Assembly: GCF_034427655.1 (NCBI RefSeq)
Contig: NZ_JAXOFX010000021.1
Coordinates: forward strand, 1 to 64,000
Direction of reading: 5' to 3'
Length of the DNA: 64,000 nt
Source of the DNA: Robertmurraya_A mangrovi
GTDB lineage: Bacteria; Bacillota; Bacilli; Bacillales; Cytobacillaceae
The translations under genes were made by a program, and so were the position numbers. The notes beneath the pieces were generated by a model. The model was not told the origin of the DNA. It made no database searches and saw only the letters and a program-made list of their open reading frames with translations. Positions 16,190 through 24,084 of this stretch are shown piece by piece. Each line of letters opens with the position of its first letter. Positions within the stretch are counted from its first letter, which is position 1.

Positions 16190-17233
16190 TTAAGAATTCT
16201 CTATTATTTGAAATAGATACTGAGCATCCTCACCTACTCCTAACAATAGAGCTGAACCTCTCTTATTTTGCCAAGGAAGCCCTAAAAAGAATAATCCATC
16301 TACATTGGAGATTCCTCTGGAGTGAATTACTCTTCCACTGGTGGGATTAGTTACTCCTGGAATTTTAATAAATGAATAATTAGAATTAAATCCAGTGGCC
16401 CAGATAACGTTTTGAGTAGAAATAGAGGAACCATCTTCAAAAATCATGGTATTGTTATGAACAGCTTTAGTTCTTCCTTTAAGGAAAATAGATTTATTTT
16501 TAAGTTTTTCTTTTAATTCATATCCAAATATAGGATCTCCTTTTTTTTGAATGATTGTTCCAATAAATGAATCTCGTTTTGCGTTCAAAATCCCCAACTT
16601 ATCAAAGATCCAAAATATACTCCTACCTTTAATTGTTGTTGGTATAAAACGAATAGGCTGGCCAATAGAAAGATACGTTTCTCTATCATTTGATAGTTCT
16701 ACGGCAATCTGGGAACCTGAGTTACCTCCTCCAACTACTAATACTGGCCCATCCTTTAACTGAGAGGGATTTTTGTAGTTGGCTGAATGAATCTGAAGGA
16801 CCTCTTTAGAAAGCTCTTTTGATAGAAAAGGGATGTTAGGAGTGTGAAATGGCCCAGTAGTAATGACCACTTTTTTTGCTAACATTACACTATCATTTGC
16901 TTTAATCTTAAAAATTTTATTTTCTAGCAATACTTCTTGTACTTCTGTATTCAATTGAATTGGTAAGTCAAATTGACTAGAATACGACTCTAAGTAATCG
17001 GCAATCTCATCTTTTGTCGGAAAACCACAAGGATTTCCCTGAAGAACCATTCCAGGTAATGAGCTATAGTTACGTGGTGTGAATAATACAAGTGAATCAT
17101 ATCTATTTCTCCAAACATCCCCTATTCTTTTCTGATTATCTAAAATGACAAAAGAGAGATTTGATTGTTTTAAAAAATATCCCATGGACAATCCTGCTTG
17201 CCCAGCACCTATAACAATAACATCATAAACCAT
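16190..17233 (-). CDS. czcO: FAD/NAD(P)-dependent oxidoreductase, CzcO-like
   Basis: Flavoprotein monooxygenase-like enzyme of 347 residues. The FAD site is VIVIGAGQAGLSMGYFL at the N-terminus and the NADPH site is PVLVVGGGNSGSQIAVEL near residue 165. The late ATGFNSNY block is typical of the CzcO/flavin-monooxygenase group. B. subtilis CzcO is encoded next to the zinc exporter czcD; its substrate is unknown. Here it is the first gene of czcO-czrA-czcD, with a palindromic operator just upstream at 17258, so it is metal-controlled. An arsenical monooxygenase (ArsO) is a possible alternative name, but no arsenic genes are nearby. Confidence 0.8.
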   Translation of the reverse strand: MVYDVIVIGAGQAGLSMGYFLKQSNLSFVILDNQKRIGDVWRNRYDSLVLFTPRNYSSLPGMVLQGNPCGFPTKDEIADYLESYSSQFDLPIQLNTEVQEVLLENKIFKIKANDSVMLAKKVVITTGPFHTPNIPFLSKELSKEVLQIHSANYKNPSQLKDGPVLVVGGGNSGSQIAVELSNDRETYLSIGQPIRFIPTTIKGRSIFWIFDKLGILNAKRDSFIGTIIQKKGDPIFGYELKEKLKNKSIFLKGRTKAVHNNTMIFEDGSSISTQNVIWATGFNSNYSFIKIPGVTNPTSGRVIHSRGISNVDGLFFLGLPWQNKRGSALLLGVGEDAQYLFQIIENS

Positions 17234-17257
17234 ATTTACACCTCAATTTAATCCATA

Positions 17258-17275
17258 TATGAACATATGCTCATA
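17258..17275. promoter_or_regulatory. CzrA-type operator upstream of czcO
   Basis: TATGAACATATGCTCATA is an 18-base palindrome with one mismatched pair, 25 bases before the czcO start. It has the TGAAC/GTTCA half-sites typical of CzrA-type operators, so repression by the neighbouring ArsR-type protein is likely. Confidence 0.7.
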
Positions 17276-17398
17276 CATAGATTATGATAATTAGAATAAA
17301 CTGTCAATAATATTTGTTTATTTTTGTTTAAAATTATTCACAGATTATATCAACGTCCTATGCTAAGATACCAATATATAAAAAAGGAGATTTATTAG

Positions 17399-17773
17399 AT
17401 GAAAAAGTGGATTATAATATTATTAATAATGGCCCTATCAGGCTGTGGGGTGAAAGAGGATGAGTTGCCTGAACTAATTGAAGTGAAGTTTCGTACTAAT
17501 CCAGAAGAAATAAAGATAAACGAAGAGGTGCAATTAGTTGCAACCGTTGTCCAAGGTAAAGAACAGGTAGATGATGCAAGCAAAGTACAATTTGAATTGT
17601 GGAAAGAAGGAACAAGTGAGGATCAACATTTAAAACTAAGTACTAAGCATCAAAAAGATGGAATTTATATTGTTAAATATACATTTGAAGAACCAGGTAA
17701 ATATTATATTATTTCACATACCACTGCTAGAGGTTTACACGTTATGCCTAAAAATGAATTTATTGTAAAATAA
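17399..17773 (+). CDS. YtkA/FixH-like lipoprotein
   Basis: An exported lipoprotein of 124 residues. The signal peptide ends in the lipobox LSGC near residue 16, so it is probably anchored on the outside of the membrane. The rest is a beta-sandwich typical of YtkA-like domains, with the closing G-K-Y pattern (GIYIVKYTFEEPGKYYIISHTT) and late His and Met residues (HTTARGLHVMP) that could bind copper. It faces the copper and redox module (sco, bdbCD, copCD) and ends in a strong hairpin at 17772. A role in periplasmic-side copper handling is inferred from that context. AAGGAG precedes the ATG. Confidence 0.75.
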   Translation: MKKWIIILLIMALSGCGVKEDELPELIEVKFRTNPEEIKINEEVQLVATVVQGKEQVDDASKVQFELWKEGTSEDQHLKLSTKHQKDGIYIVKYTFEEPGKYYIISHTTARGLHVMPKNEFIVK

Positions 17774-17796
17774 AAAAGCGCGATAAGCGCTTTTTT
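17772..17796. terminator. terminator after the YtkA-like gene
   Basis: Arms AAAAAGCGC/GCGCTTTTTT with loop GATAA. It lies between convergent ytkA-like and sco genes and can serve both. Confidence 0.85.
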
Positions 17797-17900
17797 ATTT
17801 TTTCAACCTTTAAACTTTATGGTGGAAGTATTAAAGTACACTATATTACTTATCAACTTAATCATTCATTTCGAGGAATAGGATTTCTATTTGTTATTGA

Positions 17901-18482
17901 TTAGTTCATCGAGAGAAGAATTTTTGCATCATTAACAATTAGATCATAAGGTACATCAGAAAGCCCATTGTAGTCTTTAACGACTTTGCCCTCTTGATTA
18001 ACGAGATAAAATGAAGTACCGTGAATTACTTGATTATTAGAATTCGGTTTTTTAACTAAAGTTTTAAAACTCTTAGTAGCAAATTCTTCAATTGATTTCT
18101 GCGAATATCCTGTTAGTAAGTTCCAACTAGATAAATCAGCATCAAATTTTATAGCATACTCCTTTAACATTTCTGGAGTATCCATTTCTGGATCAACACT
18201 AAAAGATATAATTTCTACATCCAATCCTTCTTCTTTTAACTTTTCTTGAAGATCAACCATATTTGCTGTCATAGGAGAACAAACTGTTTCACAATTAGTA
18301 AAAATAAAATCAGCTACCCACACTTTTCCTTTTAAATCTTTCAGTCCAAATTCCTCATTTTCTTGATTTATATAGTTGAAGTCTGTTATTTCCCAATTAA
18401 GGGGATTTTTAATTCCTTTTCCACAACCGACAAGTAATAAAGATAATATTAATATTGATGGTAACCATAAAATATTTTTCAA
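17901..18482 (-). CDS. SCO1/SenC-family copper chaperone lipoprotein
   Basis: Thioredoxin-fold protein that delivers copper to the CuA centre of cytochrome oxidase or reduces its thiols. The 193 residues start with a lipoprotein signal (LLLVGC lipobox near residue 20). The copper ligands are the CETVC motif (residues about 63-67) and a distal His in VIHGTSFYLVNQEGKV. The start is a TTG with AAAGG upstream. It closes the minus-strand series copC-copD-bdbD-bdbC-sco. Neither cytochrome oxidase genes nor ctaB are nearby, so the transposon copy may serve copper tolerance or back up a chromosomal YpmQ. Confidence 0.9.
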   Translation of the reverse strand: MKNILWLPSILILSLLLVGCGKGIKNPLNWEITDFNYINQENEEFGLKDLKGKVWVADFIFTNCETVCSPMTANMVDLQEKLKEEGLDVEIISFSVDPEMDTPEMLKEYAIKFDADLSSWNLLTGYSQKSIEEFATKSFKTLVKKPNSNNQVIHGTSFYLVNQEGKVVKDYNGLSDVPYDLIVNDAKILLSMN

Positions 18483-18531
18483 ACATATCAGCCTTTCATG
18501 ATGAGGATAGGTACATAAAGTTTTATAGTAA

Positions 18532-18954
18532 TTATTTCTTTTTAGAATTGATGAAAAACATTAATGTTATGATAAGAGTAAAGGCTGTTAATGCTAAAAA
18601 GGGAATCGTAATAAAGCCTAACCAGTTAATATATTGTGCGTTACAAGGGACACCATTTACACAAGGCTTAATATCTATTAAGCCAGGAACCTTCTGAAGC
18701 AAATAATGATAAAAAGAAATACTCCATCCTACACTCGCCATTGGAAGTACAAACCTTCTTACAGAAGGATCATTTTGAAAGGTTCCAATACCAAGTATTA
18801 AGGCAAGGGGATACATTAGTATACGCTGATACCAACATAGTTCACATGGGATAAAACCACGTATTTCACTAAAATATAGGCTTCCTAGAGTAGCTGTAAC
18901 AGAGACTAACCAAGCTAAATATAGGGATATTTGTTGCTTATTCATATCTCTCAT
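18532..18954 (-). CDS. bdbC: DsbB-like thiol oxidoreductase BdbC
   Basis: Membrane quinone reductase that re-oxidises BdbD, making disulfides in exported proteins. The 140 residues form four helices. The first redox pair is CELC in IPCELCWYQRILMYP and the second is CVNGVPC before NAQYINWLGFITIP, as in the DsbB family. Its ATG overlaps the bdbD stop by one base (TAATG), so the pair is translationally coupled. A BdbC-BdbD pair on a transposon next to copper genes suggests maturation or protection of copper-exposed exported proteins. Confidence 0.93.
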   Translation of the reverse strand: MRDMNKQQISLYLAWLVSVTATLGSLYFSEIRGFIPCELCWYQRILMYPLALILGIGTFQNDPSVRRFVLPMASVGWSISFYHYLLQKVPGLIDIKPCVNGVPCNAQYINWLGFITIPFLALTAFTLIITLMFFINSKKK

Positions 18955-19637
18955 TAATTTTTACCCTCTAATTCTTTATCTATAAGACTCTTTATCCTCT
19001 CATAATCAAAGGGATCCTCGAGCATTATGCCATTAACCATAATACTTGGAGTCATTTTCACTTTAAATTCTTCCACCAATTTTGTATCTATATTTAATTC
19101 TTCAATATGTGTCTTAACATCAATGTCTGATTGTAGTTGATTAAGATCGATTCCAGAAATATTACTTGCCACTTCGTTGATTTTCTCTTTAGTTATCCAC
19201 AATGAATCGTGGTTTTCACTAGGCTGTTCTTTAAAAAGTTCTTTATGAAAATCCCAATAGAAATCTGAATTTTGTTTATAAACGGACTCCGCAGCTAGTG
19301 ACCCCAAGATAGATTCCTCTTCGTGGAATAGGACGTTAACATAAGAGAACTTTACTTTCCCTTTATCAACGTAATCTTCAATTAATTGTGGAAAAATCGT
19401 CTCTCCCCAAGCTTTACAAGCAGGACATTTAAAATCTCCAAATTCAACTACTGTTACTGGGGCATCTACTTGACCAATAGTTGGTTGCCCTTCCGTTGTT
19501 GGTTGTTTATCAAAGATAATATCATTCGTTTTTTCAGAGTTTGTATTATTAAGGACCACCCAGCCAGTTATGACTGTAAAGGCTAGTAATGTAAGTAATA
19601 CAATGAATTTAAAGGATGAATTTTTGGATTTATTCAT
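18954..19637 (-). CDS. bdbD: DsbA-like thiol-disulfide oxidoreductase BdbD
   Basis: Membrane-anchored extracytoplasmic oxidase that introduces disulfide bonds, working with BdbC. The 227 residues begin with a signal anchor (FIVLLTLLAFTVITGWVVL). The active site is FKCPACKAWG (residues about 71-77) and the cis-proline loop is KMTPSIMVNG near 202. An AGGGAGCG ribosome site precedes the ATG. It is the upstream partner of bdbC and lies 51 bases after copD on the same strand. Confidence 0.93.
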   Translation of the reverse strand: MNKSKNSSFKFIVLLTLLAFTVITGWVVLNNTNSEKTNDIIFDKQPTTEGQPTIGQVDAPVTVVEFGDFKCPACKAWGETIFPQLIEDYVDKGKVKFSYVNVLFHEEESILGSLAAESVYKQNSDFYWDFHKELFKEQPSENHDSLWITKEKINEVASNISGIDLNQLQSDIDVKTHIEELNIDTKLVEEFKVKMTPSIMVNGIMLEDPFDYERIKSLIDKELEGKN

Positions 19638-19688
19638 TTACAACGCTCCCTAGTAAGTTATGATTTTGGGCATCTTGTGTCATTACCA

Positions 19689-20780
19689 TTATTTAATACT
19701 TAGAATAAGTGATAAATATCCACACACGACAAATAGCAAAGCCATTAAAAAGGCTATCCTTGCAGGTGCTTTTTTAATAAATGATAGAACAATTAAAACT
19801 AAAAATAATACAGAAAACATAAAAAAAGATATACTTGTCCAGTTTAGAACAAAATCAACTTTCATTTCTGTAGTAAACTGACCTTGATAAAAAATGAGAA
19901 AGAGTTTTGAAACTCCCTCATTTGTTAGAGTACTCTCGTGTGGTGGAGATTGTTGTCCTAAAGCTGCCGTTGCAGAAAAAATGAATAGGATTACAATACT
20001 TTCTATTCTTAACCATGGTATTGGATTAAAATTTGTGACATTATTAAGTTTTTTTCTAATGAACAAACTATTAAAGCTAGCAAATAACAATAAAGGAATT
20101 ATTAACAAATGCTTAATTAATAGTGCCTGTCCATAAGGTATCATCCAAGAATTTGTATAATCTTTAAATTCCATAACGAATGACATTAAAACTAGCCCTG
20201 TCACAATGGTAATTCCAAAACAAAGAAGTGCAACAGGCGTAAACCATTTTAAGAACTTATGCCAATTAGATTTATCGTTTGAGAACCAACTAACAACCAT
20301 TAAAATTCCTACCCATAAACTAACGGCTGTGAAATGGGTTGTATGGCTGAAAAAACCTTTTATCTGCACATAAGAACTTGCATGACTAGACCATCCTAGT
20401 GCAAGAATCAGGATAAAAGTAAGAATAATACCGATGTATGAATACAAAGAGTTTTTACGATAATCAAACCAAACTACAAATATAAATAAAATATTGGCTA
20501 TGATGTAAGTAAACACCCAAGATTTTCCGATTTCAAATGTAAAAATAACTGATTGAAATGTACGAGCTAATCCAATATCTTGGTATAGGTGTAATATCAC
20601 CTGGAAAACGGGAATAAAAGAAAGGATTGCTATTCCACCCAAAGCCAACATTAAAGCCCCTTTCGGTACATTAATATCTGGTCGGTAAATACTTGGCACA
20701 ATATATAATAGGAAACTTCCGACAAGGAGGGCAAAGCAAAAATATAATAATGCCTGACTTATAATACCTATTAAAACCAT
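19689..20780 (-). CDS. copD: CopD-family copper transport/resistance membrane protein
   Basis: Polytopic membrane protein of 363 residues with about eight or nine helices and the CopD-domain blocks SHASSYVQIKGFFSHTTHFTAVSLWVGILMVVSW and GQQSPPHEST. Scattered His residues in membrane segments could carry copper. It starts one base after the copC stop, so the two are coupled; CopC-CopD pairs and fusions (YcnJ in B. subtilis) import or handle copper at the membrane. Direction of transport is not settled by the sequence. Confidence 0.85.
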   Translation of the reverse strand: MVLIGIISQALLYFCFALLVGSFLLYIVPSIYRPDINVPKGALMLALGGIAILSFIPVFQVILHLYQDIGLARTFQSVIFTFEIGKSWVFTYIIANILFIFVVWFDYRKNSLYSYIGIILTFILILALGWSSHASSYVQIKGFFSHTTHFTAVSLWVGILMVVSWFSNDKSNWHKFLKWFTPVALLCFGITIVTGLVLMSFVMEFKDYTNSWMIPYGQALLIKHLLIIPLLLFASFNSLFIRKKLNNVTNFNPIPWLRIESIVILFIFSATAALGQQSPPHESTLTNEGVSKLFLIFYQGQFTTEMKVDFVLNWTSISFFMFSVLFLVLIVLSFIKKAPARIAFLMALLFVVCGYLSLILSIK

Positions 20781-20781
20781 G

Positions 20782-21336
20782 CTATTTTTTCCTTCTCAAA
20801 ATCATTAGAAAGCTTCCAACAACTACTACAAGTAAAACACCAAGGATAGAAGGGATTAAGTAGGACGGTAACTTTTTTTGTTGTTGTGTCAAATCAGTTG
20901 ATTCAGCAACTTTTTCTGTTTCCTTCTCTTCTAATTTTGAACCTGTCATTTTTATTTCTTCTTGCTTCTCCGTTGATTCTTTAATAGTTGGCAAATCAAC
21001 TGTAAAAGAAAACACTCCATCAATTGGATGTCCATCTGCCCCTATTATCTTCCAAGTAACTTGGTATTCCCCATTATCTAAAGGATTCGAAAAGGCTGCT
21101 ACCATTTTATTTTCAGATAAAAGATACTTTTCAACAGGTACTGAACTACCGTCGGACTTTTGCAGTTCAAATACGCTGTTCTGCTCCAATTTTGTATCAA
21201 ATGTTATAGTAACTTCCTTCAGTTCTTCATGAATAATTTCTTTATCTTGGGGAGAGGAACTTTTTATCCCTGTATGTGCAAAAGCATTATTTACAAATAC
21301 CAAGAAGGTAAAAGTAAATAATAATAGTTTTCTCAT
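20782..21336 (-). CDS. copC: CopC-domain copper-binding exported protein
   Basis: Exported copper-binding protein of 184 residues. I start it at 21336 (MRKLLLFTFTFLVF), where GGAGG lies 9 bases upstream; a longer frame to 21372 has no such site. Signal cleavage after NAFA would put His at mature position 1 (HTGIKSSSPQ), the known CopC copper ligand. A second His sits in GADGHPIDGVFSF. A Glu/Lys-rich linker and a C-terminal membrane anchor (YLIPSILGVLLVVVVGSFLMIL) follow, as in YobA/YcnJ-type CopC proteins. It heads the copC-copD-bdbD-bdbC-sco operon, divergent from cadC. Confidence 0.88.
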   Translation of the reverse strand: MRKLLLFTFTFLVFVNNAFAHTGIKSSSPQDKEIIHEELKEVTITFDTKLEQNSVFELQKSDGSSVPVEKYLLSENKMVAAFSNPLDNGEYQVTWKIIGADGHPIDGVFSFTVDLPTIKESTEKQEEIKMTGSKLEEKETEKVAESTDLTQQQKKLPSYLIPSILGVLLVVVVGSFLMILRRKK

Positions 21337-21391
21337 AATTAATAACCTCCAAGTAGTAATAACGTATTTCATTTTATCAAAATAAAAGTTA

Positions 21392-21413
21392 TATTCAAAA
21401 GGATATTTGAATA
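21392..21413. promoter_or_regulatory. palindromic operator between divergent copC and cadC
   Basis: Perfect 8-base arms TATTCAAA/TTTGAATA around six bases. The half-sites resemble the CadC operator (TCAAATA/TATTTGA). It lies 56 bases from the copC start and just upstream of the cadC -35 element, so one repressor could serve both directions. Confidence 0.65.
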
Positions 21414-21418
21414 AAGTT

Positions 21419-21447
21419 TTGACAATTTTACGAACTAAACATATGAT
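21419..21447 (+). promoter_or_regulatory. cadC-cadA promoter
   Basis: TTGACA (21419-21424), a 17-base spacer and TATGAT (21442-21447), a near-consensus sigma-A promoter. An imperfect palindrome CATTCTAATATACATTTGAATG (21459-21480, quoted in two halves of 11) lies over the expected transcript start and is a good CadC operator candidate. Confidence 0.75.
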
Positions 21448-21494
21448 ATTTATAGAAACATTCTAATATACATTTGAATGAAGGTGGTCAATAT

Positions 21495-21872
21495 ATGAAC
21501 AAAAAAATTCTTTCACCAACTCGAACTCCTGATACTTGTGAGATAGTTTGTTTTGATGAGGAAAAGGTTAGTCGTGTTAAGGCTCAAATAGAAGAAATAA
21601 TTGGGGTTGAATCAATTTTTAAAGCTTTATCTGACTCTACAAGAATTAAGATTGCGTATGCCTTAACAATAGAAACTGAACTATGTGTTTGTGATGTAGC
21701 AAATATTATCGGTTCCACAACAGCAACAGCTTCCCATCATTTACGTCTATTAAAAAACATGGGATTGGCAAAATTCCGTAAGGAAGGAAAGCTTGTATTT
21801 TATTCCTTAGCTGATGCACATGTTTATCAGTTAGTATCAATTGCATTAGCTCACTCTAAAGAGGTGATATAG
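21495..21872 (+). CDS. cadC: ArsR-family cadmium/lead repressor CadC
   Basis: Winged-helix repressor that leaves the cad promoter when Cd, Pb or Zn is bound. I use the ATG at 21495 (MNKKILSPTRTPDTCEIVC) with AAGGTGGT upstream, giving 125 residues, close to the 122 of CadC from plasmid pI258. The N-terminal thiolates C-E-I-V-C and the ELCVCDVANIIG pair form the alpha-3N site. The DNA helix follows (TASHHLRLLKNMG), and the KEGKLVFYSLADAHVYQL block matches CadC closely. It abuts cadA directly (stop at 21872, ATG at 21873). Confidence 0.94.
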   Translation: MNKKILSPTRTPDTCEIVCFDEEKVSRVKAQIEEIIGVESIFKALSDSTRIKIAYALTIETELCVCDVANIIGSTTATASHHLRLLKNMGLAKFRKEGKLVFYSLADAHVYQLVSIALAHSKEVI

Positions 21873-23999
21873 ATGGAAAAAGCTCTTGAGCAAAATAAAA
21901 ACACTTATAGATTGCGGAATTTATCTTGCACTAGTTGTGCAGCAAAATTTGAAAAGAACATTAGAGATATTGAAACAGTTAAGGATGTTCAATTAAACTT
22001 TGGAGCATCTAAATTAACAATTTATGGCGATGCTAGTATTGAACAGTTAGAGGAAGCAGGTTCCTTTGATGGTATCAAAGTATATTCAGAAACACAGAGA
22101 TCCCTTGAGGTTAAAACTCCGTTCTTAAAGAAAGCAGAGAATAGAAATACATTAGCATCACTCTTTTTTCTCATTTTTGGATATATTTCTATGTATTACA
22201 TTGGTGAGGATAGCTTCGCAACTATAGTGATATTTGCAATGTCTATACTAATAGGTGGATTTGACTTATTTAAAGTAGGTTTAAGGAACCTAACAAACCT
22301 ACAGTTTGATATGAAAACCCTAATGACTATTGCTATTATAGGTGCAGCTATCATCGGAGAATGGAGCGAGGGTGCTGTAGTTGTATTTCTCTTTGCACTA
22401 AGTGAAGCTTTAGAGAGTTATTCAATGGATAAAGCTCGCCAATCCATAAGATCATTGATGGAAATTGCTCCGAAGGTAGCACTAATCAGGCGTGGAAATA
22501 AAGAATTGGAACTAGATGTTGAAGAAATACAACTTAACGATATCTTAATTATTAAGCCTGGTGAAAAATTAGCTATGGATGGGATAGTAATAAAAGGACA
22601 TTCCACTATAAATCAGGCTGCTATAACTGGTGAATCCATCCCCGTACTCAAAGCAGTTGGTGACGAGGTGTTTGCAGGTACTTTAAATGAGGAAGGAGCT
22701 TTAGAAGTACGAGTAACTAAACGAGTTGAGGATACAACTATTTCAAAAATTATTCACTTAGTAGAAGAAGCTCAAGCAGAAAAAGCCCCCTCTCAGGCAT
22801 TTGTAGATAGATTTGCTAAATACTATACACCAGCCATTCTGTTAGTGGCATTGTTTATATCAATACTTCCTCCATTGTTTATGAATGGTGATTGGTCTGA
22901 ATGGGTCTACCGTGGTTTAGCCGTTCTTGTGGTAGGTTGTCCTTGTGCCTTAGTTATCTCAACACCTGTAGCAATTGTAACTGCCATCGGTAATGCAGCA
23001 AAGAAAGGCGTCTTGATCAAAGGTGGTATTCACTTAGAGGAAACGGGACGACTTAAGGCAATTGCTTTTGATAAGACTGGAACTTTAACTTATGGCAAAC
23101 CAAAAGTGACCGATATTAAAGTGCTGAATGGCATGAATGAAAAGCAGTTGTTAGGCATTTCTATGGCCATTGAAAAATTTTCACAACACCCACTCGCATC
23201 TGCAATAATAAAAGAAGCAGAAGCTCAAGGGATAAATATTAATGATTTTATTGCAGAAGAGTTCACTTCTATTACAGGAAAAGGTGCAAAAGCAAAGGTT
23301 AATAATGTAACCTATTATATTGGAAGTCCTAACCTTTTTAATGTACTTCAAGATATCCCCTCTTCTATTACAAAGAACATTGAATACCTTCAATCGCAAG
23401 GTAAAACGGTAATGCTCCTAGGAACTAAAACCGAGTTAATGGGAATAGTTGCTGTAGCAGATCAAGTAAGAGAAAGTAGTTCAAAAGTTATTCGTAAACT
23501 CCATGCACTTGGTATTAAGCAAACAATCATGTTGACAGGTGATAATGAATCAACAGGTAAGGCTATTGGAATACAACTTGGGCTGGATGAAATAAAAGCA
23601 GAATTACTGCCTCAAGATAAACTTGAAGCGATAAAAGCTATGAAAAATCAATATGGAAGGGTAGCAATGGTTGGTGATGGTGTAAATGATGCTCCAGCAT
23701 TAGCTTCTGCAACAGTTGGAATAGCTATGGGGGGTGCTGGAACAGATACAGCTTTGGAAACTGCTGATGTCGCCCTTATGGCTGACGATTTAGACAAACT
23801 ACCTTTTGCAATTGATTTAAGTAGAAAAACTCTTGGAGTCATTAAACAAAATGTCGCATTTGCATTAGGCTTAAAGCTATTAGCACTAATATTAATTGTT
23901 CCAGGGTGGTTAACATTATGGTTAGCTATTTTTGCGGATATGGGGGCTACCCTAATTGTAATTGCCAACTCCTTACGTTTATTGAAAATAAAAAGCTAG
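21873..23999 (+). CDS. cadA: P1B-type Cd/Zn/Pb-exporting ATPase CadA
   Basis: Membrane ATPase that pumps divalent soft metals out of the cell. The 708 residues have one N-terminal heavy-metal domain with CTSC (C19 and C22), eight membrane helices, the A-domain TGES, the metal-binding CPC (356-358), the phosphorylation site DKTGT (D400), HP locus SQHPLASAI and hinge GDGVNDAPA. The neighbouring cadC makes Cd2+ the likely substrate over copper. The gene ends with a strong bidirectional hairpin at 24036. It follows cadC with no gap. Confidence 0.96.
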   Translation: MEKALEQNKNTYRLRNLSCTSCAAKFEKNIRDIETVKDVQLNFGASKLTIYGDASIEQLEEAGSFDGIKVYSETQRSLEVKTPFLKKAENRNTLASLFFLIFGYISMYYIGEDSFATIVIFAMSILIGGFDLFKVGLRNLTNLQFDMKTLMTIAIIGAAIIGEWSEGAVVVFLFALSEALESYSMDKARQSIRSLMEIAPKVALIRRGNKELELDVEEIQLNDILIIKPGEKLAMDGIVIKGHSTINQAAITGESIPVLKAVGDEVFAGTLNEEGALEVRVTKRVEDTTISKIIHLVEEAQAEKAPSQAFVDRFAKYYTPAILLVALFISILPPLFMNGDWSEWVYRGLAVLVVGCPCALVISTPVAIVTAIGNAAKKGVLIKGGIHLEETGRLKAIAFDKTGTLTYGKPKVTDIKVLNGMNEKQLLGISMAIEKFSQHPLASAIIKEAEAQGININDFIAEEFTSITGKGAKAKVNNVTYYIGSPNLFNVLQDIPSSITKNIEYLQSQGKTVMLLGTKTELMGIVAVADQVRESSSKVIRKLHALGIKQTIMLTGDNESTGKAIGIQLGLDEIKAELLPQDKLEAIKAMKNQYGRVAMVGDGVNDAPALASATVGIAMGGAGTDTALETADVALMADDLDKLPFAIDLSRKTLGVIKQNVAFALGLKLLALILIVPGWLTLWLAIFADMGATLIVIANSLRLLKIKS

Positions 24000-24035
24000 A
24001 TTTTCTATTGTATAAAATTTAAAGAGATAAAGGTA

Positions 24036-24073
24036 AAAAGCTATCATAACCAACATATTATGATAGCTTTTTT
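24036..24073. terminator. bidirectional terminator after cadA
   Basis: Arms AAAAGCTATCATAA/TTATGATAGCTTTTTT around a short CCAACATA loop region, with flanking A and T runs. It separates cadA from the convergent 402-codon gene. Confidence 0.88.
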
Positions 24074-24084
24074 AATCTGAATTT

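Noticed and set aside
16111..16350. Plus-strand frame over the czrA start and czcO end
   Set aside because: It is antisense to two well-supported genes and lacks a ribosome site.
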